Assembly: GCF_903166585.1 (NCBI RefSeq)
Contig: NZ_CAESCM010000022.1
Span: forward strand, 26,419-90,418
Origin: Pedobacter ghigonis
GTDB lineage: Bacteria > Bacteroidota > Bacteroidia > Sphingobacteriales > Sphingobacteriaceae
DNA length: 64,000 nt
Direction: 5' to 3'
Shown: in pieces, positions 1 to 8,347 of the stretch
Layout: every line of letters begins with the position of its first letter
Position numbering within the stretch: position 1 is the first letter of the stretch
Translations under genes and position numbers: made by a program
Notes under the pieces: model-generated
Seen by the model: only the letters and a program-made list of their open reading frames with translations
Told to the model about the DNA's origin: nothing
Database searches by the model: none

Positions 1-226
1 TTAACTGATGTTTTTTAATGAAATAATCGAAAGTGCATTGATCGTCGTAATGTGTATATTCTACATCGGGCATATCAAAAGGAGTAGCACCCAGTTCTGC
101 AGCCTTATCCAGTACCTCACCGGCCGGAACATAGATAATTTCTGCATCGGCATCAATAAAGCGCTTAATTAACCATGGACAAGCAATTCGGTCTATTTTG
201 GGGTGTTCACGCGTAATCCATTTCAT
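1..226 (-). CDS. ChrB-like chromate resistance domain protein (partial)
   Basis: The minus-strand frame opens with ATG at 226 and is still open at base 1, so only about 75 N-terminal residues are present. They begin MKWITREHPKIDRIACPWLI and continue with a PFDMPDVEYTHYDDQCTFDY segment. This pattern is typical of the C-terminal domain of ChrB (chromate-sensing/resistance protein), which in Bacteroidota often occurs as a stand-alone protein. The function is uncertain because no chrA transporter is visible. The call rests on recognising the family pattern. The 3' end lies outside the window. Confidence 0.7.
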   Translation of the reverse strand, partial: MKWITREHPKIDRIACPWLIKRFIDADAEIIYVPAGEVLDKAAELGATPFDMPDVEYTHYDDQCTFDYFIKKHQL

Positions 227-451
227 TATTCAAGTATAAGGTTATAAAGATATACATTGGATACGGATTAATATATTGAGGCTCGTTTAATTCAGCTTGA
301 TGCTATATAAGGTATGGTTTAGTTTACATCGGTTAAAACAGGTAATGCAAAAATTAGACAATCGTTTGCGCTGACATTTATGTTGTTTTGCTCGCTTGCT
401 TGTTCTATTTTTAAAAATACAAATCAACAAAACCGAACAGAACCTTAACGA
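227..451. other. Intergenic region between divergent genes
   Basis: These 225 bases separate the divergent ChrB-like gene and GH35 gene and must hold both promoters. The region is AT-rich. No inverted repeat or RNA gene could be supported. Confidence 0.4.
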
Positions 452-2779
452 ATGCACGTCTCCTTGCTTAAAAAAATATTTACGTTAGCACTGTTAATCA
501 GCATATCAGCTGGTAGCCGGGCTCAAAAAGCAGAAACCTTTACTATAGGTGCCGAATCTTTTGAGCTTAATGGTAAACCTTATGTGATCCGTTGTGGCGA
601 AATGCATTTTGCGCGTATTCCGAAAGCAGAGTGGAAACAGCGTTTGCAAATGGCGAAAGCTATGGGTTTAAATACCGTTTGTGCTTACCTTTTTTGGAAC
701 ATGCACGAAAAACAACCCGATCAGTTTACCTGGACAGCGCAAAGTGATGCTGCCGAATTTTGTAAACTGGCAAAAGAGGTTGGTTTATACGTAATATTAA
801 GACCCGGACCATATTCTTGTGCCGAATGGGAGTTTGGTGGCTTCCCCTGGTGGCTGCTTAAAGATAAAAACATCCGTTTGCGCACACAAAATCCATATTA
901 TTTAGCCCGGTCGAAAAAATACCTCCTCGAAGTAGGTAAACAGCTTGCTCCGCTACAAATAACAAAAGGTGGCAACATTATCATGGTGCAGGTAGAGAAC
1001 GAATACGGCAGCTATGGTAATGATAAAGATTATATGAACATCATTAAAGCCAATCTACAGGAAGCTGGCTTTAATGTTCCTTTATTCCATTGCGACGGAC
1101 CTTCACAGTTAAAGAACGACCACCCTGAAGGATTGTTTGCCGTTGTAAATTTTGGGAGCAACCCCGAAGCCAATTTTAAAGCTTTAAGGGCTATACAACC
1201 TACAGGGCCATTAATGTGTGGCGAATATTACCCGGGCTGGTTCGATAGCTGGGGCAGGCCACACCATAAAGGCGATACCCAGAGAATTATTACTGAGCTG
1301 AAGTACATGCTCGATCATAAAGCCTCTTTCAGTATTTATATGGCCCATGGTGGCACAAGCTTTGGTACCTACAGTGGAGCCAATGCACCTCCATACCTGC
1401 CTCAAACCAGCAGTTACGATTACGATGCACCTATTGATGAAGCAGGAAACACCACTGAGAAGTTTTATGCTATCCGTAATCTATTTGCCAATTATCTGCA
1501 GGAAGGAGAGGTTTTGCCTGATGTTCCACCAGCAAATAAGATTCAAAAATTGCAACCTGTTACCTTTTCAGCTATAGCAGTGTTAAATAAAAACATGCCC
1601 AAAGCAACTTTGGCTGATACTGCACTGTTAATGGAAGATTTGAACCAGGATTTTGGTTGTGTGCTGTACGAAACCAGTTTAAGTGCAGGTAAAAAAGCTA
1701 ACCTTATTTTTAAAGATATACACGATTATGCTTTGGTATATATTGATGGTAAAAAGATTGGGGAGCTGGATAGAAGAAAAGGGAAATTTAGCATAGAAAT
1801 ACCGGCCAGATTAAGCAAAAGCGTATTAAAAGTATTGGTAGAGGCAACCGGTAGGGTAAACTATGGTTACCAGATGCACGATTGGAAAGGAATACATGGT
1901 GCAGTTTACCTTAGCGAAAACGGAAAACAGCGGGAGTTAAAAGGCTGGAAAAATTATCCGATCAGACTGGGAGATGTAAATATCCCGCTCCGTTACGAAA
2001 AACTTAACCACCAGCCGGCAAGTGCTGCTTTTTATAAAGGGAGTTTCACTGCCGATAAATTAGAAGATACCTACCTCGATATCGGGAAATGGAATAAAGG
2101 ATTAGTTTGGTTAAATGGAATGTGCTTGGGCAGATACTGGAATATCGGCCCAACGCAAACCATGCTCGTGCCAGGCAGCTGGTTAAAAAAGGGAAGCAAC
2201 GAAGTGGTGGTTTTCGATTTATTTGGTACCCTAAACCCGGCATTAAGCTTTTTGGATAAACCAATTTTGGATGTTGTAAACGAAAAGCAACCTCAGCTGC
2301 ACCGTAAAGCCGGCCAGAAATGGCTTGCAGATGCACAGCAACCTTATGCAGAGGGCACTTTTGCAAACGATAACAAATGGCAGACAGTGAATTTTAAACC
2401 TGTTAATGCCAGATATTTTTGTCTTGAAGCATTATCAGAACAAAAAGGACAACCTTATACCTCGGTAGCAGAAATTGTGCTGCTTGATGATAAAGGCAAT
2501 GAAATACCGCGTAGCGACTGGAAAGTTGTTTATGCAGATAGCGAGGAACTAGGCAGTGATGATGGAAATGCAGCAAACGTTTTTGATTTGCAGTTTACCA
2601 GTATCTGGCATACGGAATGGGAAAACAAATCGCCAAAGCCACCGCACCAGATTGTAATAGACCTGGGCAAAAATTACAGCATTAAGGCATTGAAACTGTT
2701 GCCAAGACAAGATAATGCCAATGGCAGAATTAAAGATTACAGATTATATTTTAACCAGAAACCATTTAAAAATTTATAA
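452..2779 (+). CDS. Exported GH35 beta-galactosidase with C-terminal beta-sandwich
   Basis: The 775-residue protein has a signal peptide (about 1-24, ending SRAQ) and a GH35 TIM barrel at about 30-350. The general acid/base is Glu184 in VENEYGSYG and the likely nucleophile is Glu258 in GEYYPGWF, 74 residues apart as usual for the family. Jelly-roll galactose-binding-like modules follow (about 390-600). The last ~140 residues look like an F5/8 type C (discoidin) module, giving a longer enzyme than the 616-residue GH35 at 29923. Family knowledge: it removes terminal beta-linked galactose, probably in the periplasm. A GH109-like gene follows after 134 bases, which suggests a shared glycan target. 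The linkage specificity cannot be read from sequence. Confidence 0.93.
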   Translation: MHVSLLKKIFTLALLISISAGSRAQKAETFTIGAESFELNGKPYVIRCGEMHFARIPKAEWKQRLQMAKAMGLNTVCAYLFWNMHEKQPDQFTWTAQSDAAEFCKLAKEVGLYVILRPGPYSCAEWEFGGFPWWLLKDKNIRLRTQNPYYLARSKKYLLEVGKQLAPLQITKGGNIIMVQVENEYGSYGNDKDYMNIIKANLQEAGFNVPLFHCDGPSQLKNDHPEGLFAVVNFGSNPEANFKALRAIQPTGPLMCGEYYPGWFDSWGRPHHKGDTQRIITELKYMLDHKASFSIYMAHGGTSFGTYSGANAPPYLPQTSSYDYDAPIDEAGNTTEKFYAIRNLFANYLQEGEVLPDVPPANKIQKLQPVTFSAIAVLNKNMPKATLADTALLMEDLNQDFGCVLYETSLSAGKKANLIFKDIHDYALVYIDGKKIGELDRRKGKFSIEIPARLSKSVLKVLVEATGRVNYGYQMHDWKGIHGAVYLSENGKQRELKGWKNYPIRLGDVNIPLRYEKLNHQPASAAFYKGSFTADKLEDTYLDIGKWNKGLVWLNGMCLGRYWNIGPTQTMLVPGSWLKKGSNEVVVFDLFGTLNPALSFLDKPILDVVNEKQPQLHRKAGQKWLADAQQPYAEGTFANDNKWQTVNFKPVNARYFCLEALSEQKGQPYTSVAEIVLLDDKGNEIPRSDWKVVYADSEELGSDDGNAANVFDLQFTSIWHTEWENKSPKPPHQIVIDLGKNYSIKALKLLPRQDNANGRIKDYRLYFNQKPFKNL

Positions 2780-2913
2780 GTAGATGCATAGGGATGAACT
2801 ACTGAAAGTTAAGCAGATGTGAATTTAAAAACAGCTAAATAACAGCAAGTAAAACGTTTGTTCAGTAGCAATTACGATCAATTAAACTTAAATAATAAAC
2901 ATAAAAAACACAA

Positions 2914-4263
2914 ATGGAACGTAGAGATTTTATCAAAAGTGGTGCAGTCACAGCGGCGGGTTTAACCATCCTGCCAACAGGAAGTTTATTCGCATCATCA
3001 GACAGTGCCAAAGTAAGAGTAGGTTATATTGGTGTAGGTGCACGTGGCATGAGCCATATTTCTGAAGGTGCATTAAGAGACGATGTTGAAATTGTAGCTA
3101 TTTGCGATACTCAGGAAAGCTCGCTTAAAGTTTGCCGTAATTTCATCGCTAAAAAAGGAAGACCTGCAGCTACCGAATATACCGGTGGGGTAGATGCTTA
3201 TAAAAAACTTATCGAGCGTAAAGATATCGATGCCGTAATTATTTCTACACCATGGCAGTTTCACCGCGATCAGGCAGTTGATGCCATGAAAGCTGGTAAA
3301 TATGTAGGTTGTGAAGTTATTGCAGGATTAACTGTTCAGGATCACTGGGATATTGTAAATACTTCTGAGAAAACCGGAATGCCTTACATGACTTTAGAGA
3401 ACGTTTGTTACCGTAGAGACGTAATGGCAGCCTTAAACATGGTGCGCCAGGGTTTATTTGGTGAGTTGGTTCACTTAGAAGGTGGTTACCAGCACAATTT
3501 AAGAAACGTATTATTTAATAACGGTAAAGATTATTATGGAGGTGGTGTAGAATACGGACCAAAAGCTTTAAGCGAGGCACAATGGCGTACGCAGTTCAAC
3601 ATCGATCAGGATGGTGATTTATATCCAACCCACGGTGTAGGCCCGATCATGCAATATGCCAATATCAACAGAGGTAACAGCTTTACCAATCTGGTATCTT
3701 TCAGTTCGAAAGCAAGAGGATTGGCTGCTTATGTAGAAGAACTTTCTCCAGGTCACCCAAATGCAAAAATCAACTATAAAAATGGTGATGTAACCACTAC
3801 CTTAATTAACTGTGCAAACGGCGAAACGGTAATGTTAAGTCACGATACACACTTGCCTCGTCCTTACTCTATCGGTTTCAGGGTTCAGGGTACAAACGGA
3901 CTTTGGATGGATGTAAACAAATCGGTACACATCGAGCATAAATCGAAAGATCATGCCTGGGATAAAGCTGACGAATGGTTTGCTAAATACGATCACCCGC
4001 TTTGGAAAAAATACGAAGCAGAAGCTGTAGGCGCTGGTCACGGTGGTATGGACTGGTTTGTGTTTAATGGATTTATCCAGGCGGTAAAACAGAAAAAACA
4101 AACCCCAATTGATGTTTATGACTCGGTAACCATGAGTGTTATTACACCACTTTCTACCAAATCGTTAAAAGAAGGAAATATGCCACAAAAATTCCCTGAT
4201 TTTACCAAAGGTAAATGGAAAGACCGTAAAAATACTTTCGCTTTAGACGATAGCGGATTTTAG
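2914..4263 (+). CDS. GH109-like Gfo/Idh/MocA glycosidase (alpha-N-acetylgalactosaminidase type)
   Basis: The 449-residue protein has a MERRDFIKS start and a hydrophobic segment, which looks like a Tat-type or lipoprotein-like export signal without a clear RR pair. A Rossmann motif follows at about 38-45 (VGYIGVGARG). The central block ENVCYRRDVMAALNMVRQG and a later GGYQHNLR segment resemble GH109. GH109 enzymes use NAD+ in an oxidation/elimination mechanism to release alpha-linked GalNAc. Context supports an amino-sugar role: GH35 lies upstream and a NahK-like kinase downstream. Because many Gfo/Idh/MocA proteins of this type are plain oxidoreductases, the exact substrate is inference. Confidence 0.75.
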   Translation: MERRDFIKSGAVTAAGLTILPTGSLFASSDSAKVRVGYIGVGARGMSHISEGALRDDVEIVAICDTQESSLKVCRNFIAKKGRPAATEYTGGVDAYKKLIERKDIDAVIISTPWQFHRDQAVDAMKAGKYVGCEVIAGLTVQDHWDIVNTSEKTGMPYMTLENVCYRRDVMAALNMVRQGLFGELVHLEGGYQHNLRNVLFNNGKDYYGGGVEYGPKALSEAQWRTQFNIDQDGDLYPTHGVGPIMQYANINRGNSFTNLVSFSSKARGLAAYVEELSPGHPNAKINYKNGDVTTTLINCANGETVMLSHDTHLPRPYSIGFRVQGTNGLWMDVNKSVHIEHKSKDHAWDKADEWFAKYDHPLWKKYEAEAVGAGHGGMDWFVFNGFIQAVKQKKQTPIDVYDSVTMSVITPLSTKSLKEGNMPQKFPDFTKGKWKDRKNTFALDDSGF

Positions 4264-4273
4264 TCCTTTTTTA

Positions 4274-4308
4274 TGGGTAGTACTGCAAGGTATTACCCAC
4301 ATATTTTT
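4274..4308 (+). terminator. Hairpin after the GH109-like gene
   Basis: A 10-bp stem (TGGGTAGTAC with GTATTACCCA, one G-U pair) with a 6-base loop is followed after two bases by ATATTTTT. It begins 10 bases after the GH109-like stop codon. It probably separates or attenuates transcription into the kinase gene at 4378. Confidence 0.6.
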
Positions 4309-4377
4309 AACCAGAACTTTATTCGGGATGGGCTTTAATAACCTGCCCGACACATTTATATATATTATTACCATCTT

Positions 4378-5466
4378 ATGTTTCAAGAAGTCTTAGGTGC
4401 TTATGGACTTAACGTAGAAAAATTAAAAACAGAACCTTTCGGCTCTGGCCTGATTAACCATACCTGGAAAGTGTATGGCGATGGTGTTGCCTATATTTTG
4501 CAAGAGGTAAATACCGAAGTTTTTAGGGAGCCCCTAAACATAGCCCGGAATATTGAGGCGATAAAAAAATATCTGGATCAAACCGCTCCCAAATATTTGT
4601 TTGTTGCACCAATTACCGCCACAAGTGGCGATGATTTTGTAGTGATCGACGATCATTTTTACCGTATTTTCCCTTTTGTAGAAAACTCTTGCTCAGTTGA
4701 TTTTGTGCAGGAACCAGAGCAGGCTTATCATGCTGCCAAGCAGTTTGGTAAATTTACCAGAATGCTGGGCGCTTTCAATGTAAATAAGTTAAAGTCTACA
4801 ATCGAAGATTTTCACAATCTGCCCCTTCGGGTTGAGCAGTTTAAAGTGGCTTTAGAAAATGCAAGCGATGTAAGGATTGCGGAAGCAAAACTGCCTATAG
4901 AAGAAATTATCAGGCTTTTCGAAATTGAAGAACAATATGTACACATGGTAGATAGCGGTGCGCTTAACCTCCGTGTGATACACCACGATACTAAAATAAG
5001 TAATGTGTTGTTGCAGGTAGAAACAGGTGTAGGGCTTTGCGTAATTGATTTGGATACGGTGATGCCAGGCTATTTCATTAGCGATGTTGGCGATATGATG
5101 CGTACCTATCTTTCTGAAGCGAACGAAGAGGAACGCGATTTTAATAAAATAGCAATCAGGGAAGATGTTTTTGCTGCTATACACAAAGGCTATATGGAAG
5201 AAATGGATTCGGTTTTAAGCTTTGCCGAAAAACAATTCTTTATTTATGCCGGTAAGTTTATGATTTATATGCAGGCCGTTAGGTTCATTACCGACTTTTT
5301 AAATGGCGATGTTTATTATAAAACGAATTACCCTGAACACAACCTCGTTAGGGGATTAAATCAACTCGATTTATTAAATAAATACATGGCTAAAGAAGCC
5401 AAATTTGAAGAAATTGTTAAGCAGATTAATGCTGATAGGGTGAATGAACCCAGGATATTAAACTAA
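4378..5466 (+). CDS. APH-family sugar kinase, NahK-like
   Basis: The 362-residue cytoplasmic protein belongs to the aminoglycoside phosphotransferase/choline kinase fold. The N-lobe has FGSGLINHTWKV, a nucleotide-binding loop typical of N-acetylhexosamine 1-kinase relatives. The catalytic loop is VIHHDTKISNVLL (about 200-212) and the metal-binding motif is VIDLDTVMPG (about 221-230). In this family the product is GlcNAc/GalNAc-1-phosphate. Its place after the GH109-like glycosidase suggests phosphorylation of released GalNAc. The start is the only sensible ATG, with AT-rich upstream sequence. Other small-molecule kinases of the same fold cannot be excluded. Confidence 0.8.
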   Translation: MFQEVLGAYGLNVEKLKTEPFGSGLINHTWKVYGDGVAYILQEVNTEVFREPLNIARNIEAIKKYLDQTAPKYLFVAPITATSGDDFVVIDDHFYRIFPFVENSCSVDFVQEPEQAYHAAKQFGKFTRMLGAFNVNKLKSTIEDFHNLPLRVEQFKVALENASDVRIAEAKLPIEEIIRLFEIEEQYVHMVDSGALNLRVIHHDTKISNVLLQVETGVGLCVIDLDTVMPGYFISDVGDMMRTYLSEANEEERDFNKIAIREDVFAAIHKGYMEEMDSVLSFAEKQFFIYAGKFMIYMQAVRFITDFLNGDVYYKTNYPEHNLVRGLNQLDLLNKYMAKEAKFEEIVKQINADRVNEPRILN

Positions 5467-5644
5467 TAAGGTAAAGGTAAGGTGTTCAGTTTTTTATGCT
5501 TCATCGTTTGAGCTGGACATCACTTTTTACCTTTATTGTTGCAATTTCAGCGCAAACGTTTGTTATTTACGGTAAATAAGTAGTTTTTTAAGCTGTTTAT
5601 TGGTTTTAAACCCTTAATAATCAATTTATACAGGCATTTTTCTG

Positions 5645-6088
5645 TTAAGTGAGCGTTTTCCGTTCTTCAACAAGCTGACAGTTGAGGTTGTTTGCCTTAA
5701 ACACCCAGTATTTCATTAACGGATAGTTAAATCCATAAGATACTACACTGTCAATCAATAACCGGCCAATTTTATAATCTATATTTAAACTGCTGTGGAG
5801 CAGATATGTTCCCGCTGATTTTAAAGAAATACTGCCCAACACCACCATAAAAAAACAGATAAACTGGCTATTAGCCGAACTATGGTAGCCACCGCTACTT
5901 TTAAAGGCCCAGAAACGGTTAATACAAAAGTTTACAATTCCACCTACTGTACCCGAAATGATAATGGATATGGTAAAATGAATGTGCAGTAATTCGGTTA
6001 ATAGGATCATTAGGCCATAATCGGTAAGCCCGCCCGAAAATGCTGATACCTGCGCTTTTAAGAATAGTTTAATCGATTCCCAGGTCAT
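5645..6088 (-). CDS. GtrA-like four-helix membrane protein
   Basis: The 147-residue, strongly hydrophobic protein has about four membrane segments. It carries the GtrA-type pattern SGGLTDYGLMILLTELL near the N-terminus and a typical C-terminal stretch, YPLMKYWVFK. GtrA proteins help move or present lipid-linked sugars for cell-surface glycan synthesis. The ATG overlaps the stop of the CDP-alcohol phosphatidyltransferase gene by four bases, so the two are translationally coupled. The lipid partner is unknown. Confidence 0.85.
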   Translation of the reverse strand: MTWESIKLFLKAQVSAFSGGLTDYGLMILLTELLHIHFTISIIISGTVGGIVNFCINRFWAFKSSGGYHSSANSQFICFFMVVLGSISLKSAGTYLLHSSLNIDYKIGRLLIDSVVSYGFNYPLMKYWVFKANNLNCQLVEERKTLT

Positions 6089-6780
6089 CGGCTTCCTTTA
6101 TCTGCTTTGTCTCTGGCATCGCCGTCTTTAAGCAGTTTTAGTGTATCAGTAATATTGATAATCAAAAGCAATGCACAAATGGCCATACCGAAATAGCCAA
6201 TAGTACCGGTAATAACGGTTTCGGAGAGGAGAATTAGCGCTATGATTACCCGGAGTTCGGTTGGCCCTAAGCGACCCGTATCGATCTGGTAAGCACCGGT
6301 AATTTTATACCTCAGCAAGGCAATAATCATCGACCAGCCATAGAGCACCACAAACAAAAAGGCCAGTATTTGTTTTACGTTATCGGCATAAAAATAATAA
6401 CCCAGGCCGATTAAAACGATACTTAACCAATCCATAACAATATCGAGGGTAAAGCCATACCACTTTCGCGGAATGTTACGGTAATAGGCGAGCCTGCCGT
6501 CAAGCGAATCGCCAAGCCAGTTAATCAGCAGGCCCAAAATTCCAATCAGTAACCAAATACTGCCATAAAAGTGCGCCAATATAAATGCTGCAAAAACAAG
6601 TATCGAACCGAACATGCCAACACCTGTCATGAAATTAGGTGATACCCATCCGGGGAGTTTTTTAAGTAGAAAAAGTATGAGTTGTTGCTCGCCGCCACGT
6701 AAAATGTTCGTTCTTTCTCTGTCGGCAAATAATTTGGGGTTTGCAACAGCCACTTTTTCTCTTTTTATATTACACTCCAT
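6085..6780 (-). CDS. CDP-alcohol phosphatidyltransferase family protein
   Basis: The 231-residue membrane protein shows the family signature: DSLDGRLAYYRN, then a Gly and the LDIVMD aspartates at the expected spacing (about residues 90-120). About six hydrophobic segments are visible. The family transfers an alcohol head group onto a CDP-activated lipid or the reverse, with metal held by the conserved Asp residues in the inner membrane. The acceptor cannot be predicted; phosphatidylglycerol- or inositol-type products are both possible. It is followed by the overlapping GtrA gene and preceded directly by a 50-residue ORF. Confidence 0.88.
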   Translation of the reverse strand: MECNIKREKVAVANPKLFADRERTNILRGGEQQLILFLLKKLPGWVSPNFMTGVGMFGSILVFAAFILAHFYGSIWLLIGILGLLINWLGDSLDGRLAYYRNIPRKWYGFTLDIVMDWLSIVLIGLGYYFYADNVKQILAFLFVVLYGWSMIIALLRYKITGAYQIDTGRLGPTELRVIIALILLSETVITGTIGYFGMAICALLLIINITDTLKLLKDGDARDKADKGSR

Positions 6781-6933
6781 TTAAGCTCCAGCTACAATAA
6801 ACCCGAATATGATGGCCGTTTCGGGACGATAAAATTTTAAACCAATTTTTTTGGGCGCAGCCTTAACAAAAGTACCCGCGCGCTTTAGCTTCCCTGATCT
6901 GACCAGGTAACTGAAAAGTAAAACAAACAGCAT
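6781..6933 (-). CDS. Possible 50-residue membrane peptide
   Basis: This short ORF fills the gap between the PhyH gene and the CDP-alcohol phosphatidyltransferase gene exactly. Its ATG is at 6933, three bases after the PhyH stop, and its TAA (6781-6783) directly abuts the next ATG. The product starts MLFVLLFSYLVRSGKLKRAG, a hydrophobic segment followed by a basic stretch, and ends in a second hydrophobic stretch (AIIFGFIVAGA). The tight packing suggests a real gene in the operon, but I recognise no family and chance remains possible. Confidence 0.4.
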   Translation of the reverse strand: MLFVLLFSYLVRSGKLKRAGTFVKAAPKKIGLKFYRPETAIIFGFIVAGA

Positions 6934-6936
6934 AAT

Positions 6937-7743
6937 TTATTTTACGATTCCGGCAAAGCGTTGATAAAATACCGTAGGACTATTTTCGTGCTTAGGCGCA
7001 TATTTTCCGGCAATAATAGGCACATAAATAACACGGCGTCTGCTTTCTTCACCTCTAATGGCCGATTCAGCTACGCGGTGCCAAAGTCTGCCATCGTGAA
7101 TGGTTAAATCGCCTGCCTGTGGCAAAATGGATACCTCTTGCGCATCGGGCTTGTTATCTAAAAAGTATTTTTTGCGGAAAAGCATTTGATAGATATTCTG
7201 CTTATGCGTGCCTGGAATGATCTTTAAACCACCATTTTCTGGTTTTAAAGTACTTAAATGTATGCCTACATTAAGCATAGGGTTTAGTTTGGTACCGTAA
7301 AAAATATCCCTCAAACCATCTGTATGCCAGCCCATTTTGCTAAACTTACTTTCAGGTCCGTTAATGTAATGGTTAAATACCATGCCGTCTTTTTCTTCAG
7401 TTCCTAAACGTGCACCTTCGCCTGCCAGTTGAAGCAATGCATTAAAGCGTGGATCAAGGAGCAAGCCACTTAAAGTTTGGTGGTGCTGGTTAATAAAGGC
7501 AAAGCGCTGTACAATGGCTGAACCATCAAGGTCTTTCCCGTATTTAATAGGCACCCCGTTAATTTTCTTAATATCTTGCTGAAGCCATTTTTGTTCTACC
7601 TGTTTAGAAGCCTCAACAATGGCTGAAACTGTTTCAGGTTTAATGAAGTTTTTAAAATGGATAAATCCGTGTGTATTAAAAAAATCGAGCTGTTGTGCAG
7701 TTAATTGATCAGATAAGGTAAAGGTTGGATACGATGTTGCCAT
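6937..7743 (-). CDS. Phytanoyl-CoA dioxygenase (PhyH) family protein
   Basis: The 268-residue cytoplasmic protein is of the Fe(II)/2-oxoglutarate-dependent PhyH type. The iron ligands are visible as HTD in MGWHTDGLRD (about residues 140-142) and the distal His in LTIHDGRLWHRV (about 217-222). The 2-oxoglutarate-binding Arg is probably in EESRRRVIYVP. The family hydroxylates lipids or small metabolites. It leads a minus-strand run with a small membrane peptide, a CDP-alcohol phosphatidyltransferase and GtrA, so a lipid-head-group or membrane-glycolipid substrate is a reasonable guess only. Confidence 0.88.
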   Translation of the reverse strand: MATSYPTFTLSDQLTAQQLDFFNTHGFIHFKNFIKPETVSAIVEASKQVEQKWLQQDIKKINGVPIKYGKDLDGSAIVQRFAFINQHHQTLSGLLLDPRFNALLQLAGEGARLGTEEKDGMVFNHYINGPESKFSKMGWHTDGLRDIFYGTKLNPMLNVGIHLSTLKPENGGLKIIPGTHKQNIYQMLFRKKYFLDNKPDAQEVSILPQAGDLTIHDGRLWHRVAESAIRGEESRRRVIYVPIIAGKYAPKHENSPTVFYQRFAGIVK

Positions 7744-8034
7744 GTGTCAAAAAAAATTAAAAGTTTAAGAAAAAGATAAATTGGATTTAGTATTATGCGC
7801 AACAACAGCACATTCGCATGGGCGAGTGGTTCGGTACTGGTAGAAAATAAAACAAAAATGTTTTATCCGACATAATCTATAGATTTAGTAGTATTTAATA
7901 CAAACGTAATATATTTTTAACATTCCAAAGAATTTTATTTCATTTTTTTATTTTTTTTGTGCTGATTCAGAATCTAATACGGTTCGGCCGGAAGAAAGGG
8001 CCTGGTACAGTTGATTAAAAAAGACTCGTCGTAG
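7744..8034. other. Intergenic region with no recognisable gene
   Basis: This AT-rich stretch contains poly-T/A runs (about 7915-7960) and no coding frame of note. It contains the upstream region of the minus-strand PhyH gene and leads into the repeat block that begins near 8035. Confidence 0.4.
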
Positions 8035-8340
8035 GGGAGGATTACTAACTGCTAACTGAAAATTGGTTCATTAGTCATTGGTTCATTGGTCATTAGTTCA
8101 TCAGTACTGCAAACTGCCAACTGCAAACTGGTTATTGTTCATTAGTACTGCAAACCACCAACTGCCAACTGCAAACTGATTATTGGTTCATCGGTCATTG
8201 GTTCATTAATACTGCAAACTGCTAACTGTAAACTGGTTCATTGGTCATTAGTACTGCAAACCACCAACTGCTAACTGCAAACTGATTATTGGTTCATTAG
8301 TACTACAAACTGCTAACTGAAAACCGCTACCTGAAAACAC
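8035..8340. repeat. Imperfect tandem repeat built from AACTGCAAACTG and GGTTCATTAGT words
   Basis: Roughly 300 bases alternate two themes. One is variants of ACTGC(C/T)AACTGCAAACTG, seen at about 8105, 8160, 8212, 8265 and 8310. The other is variants of GGTTCATTAGTCATTGGTTCATT. The spacing between copies is irregular (about 50-60 bases). The copies are too diverged for a CRISPR and no ORF runs through them. It lies downstream of the minus-strand SDR gene, between it and the PhyH gene. Confidence 0.75.
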
Positions 8341-8347
8341 TCAAATA

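Noticed and set aside
8035..8340. CRISPR array candidate
   Set aside because: The repeats vary in sequence and length, spacers are themselves repeated words, and no cas gene is near.
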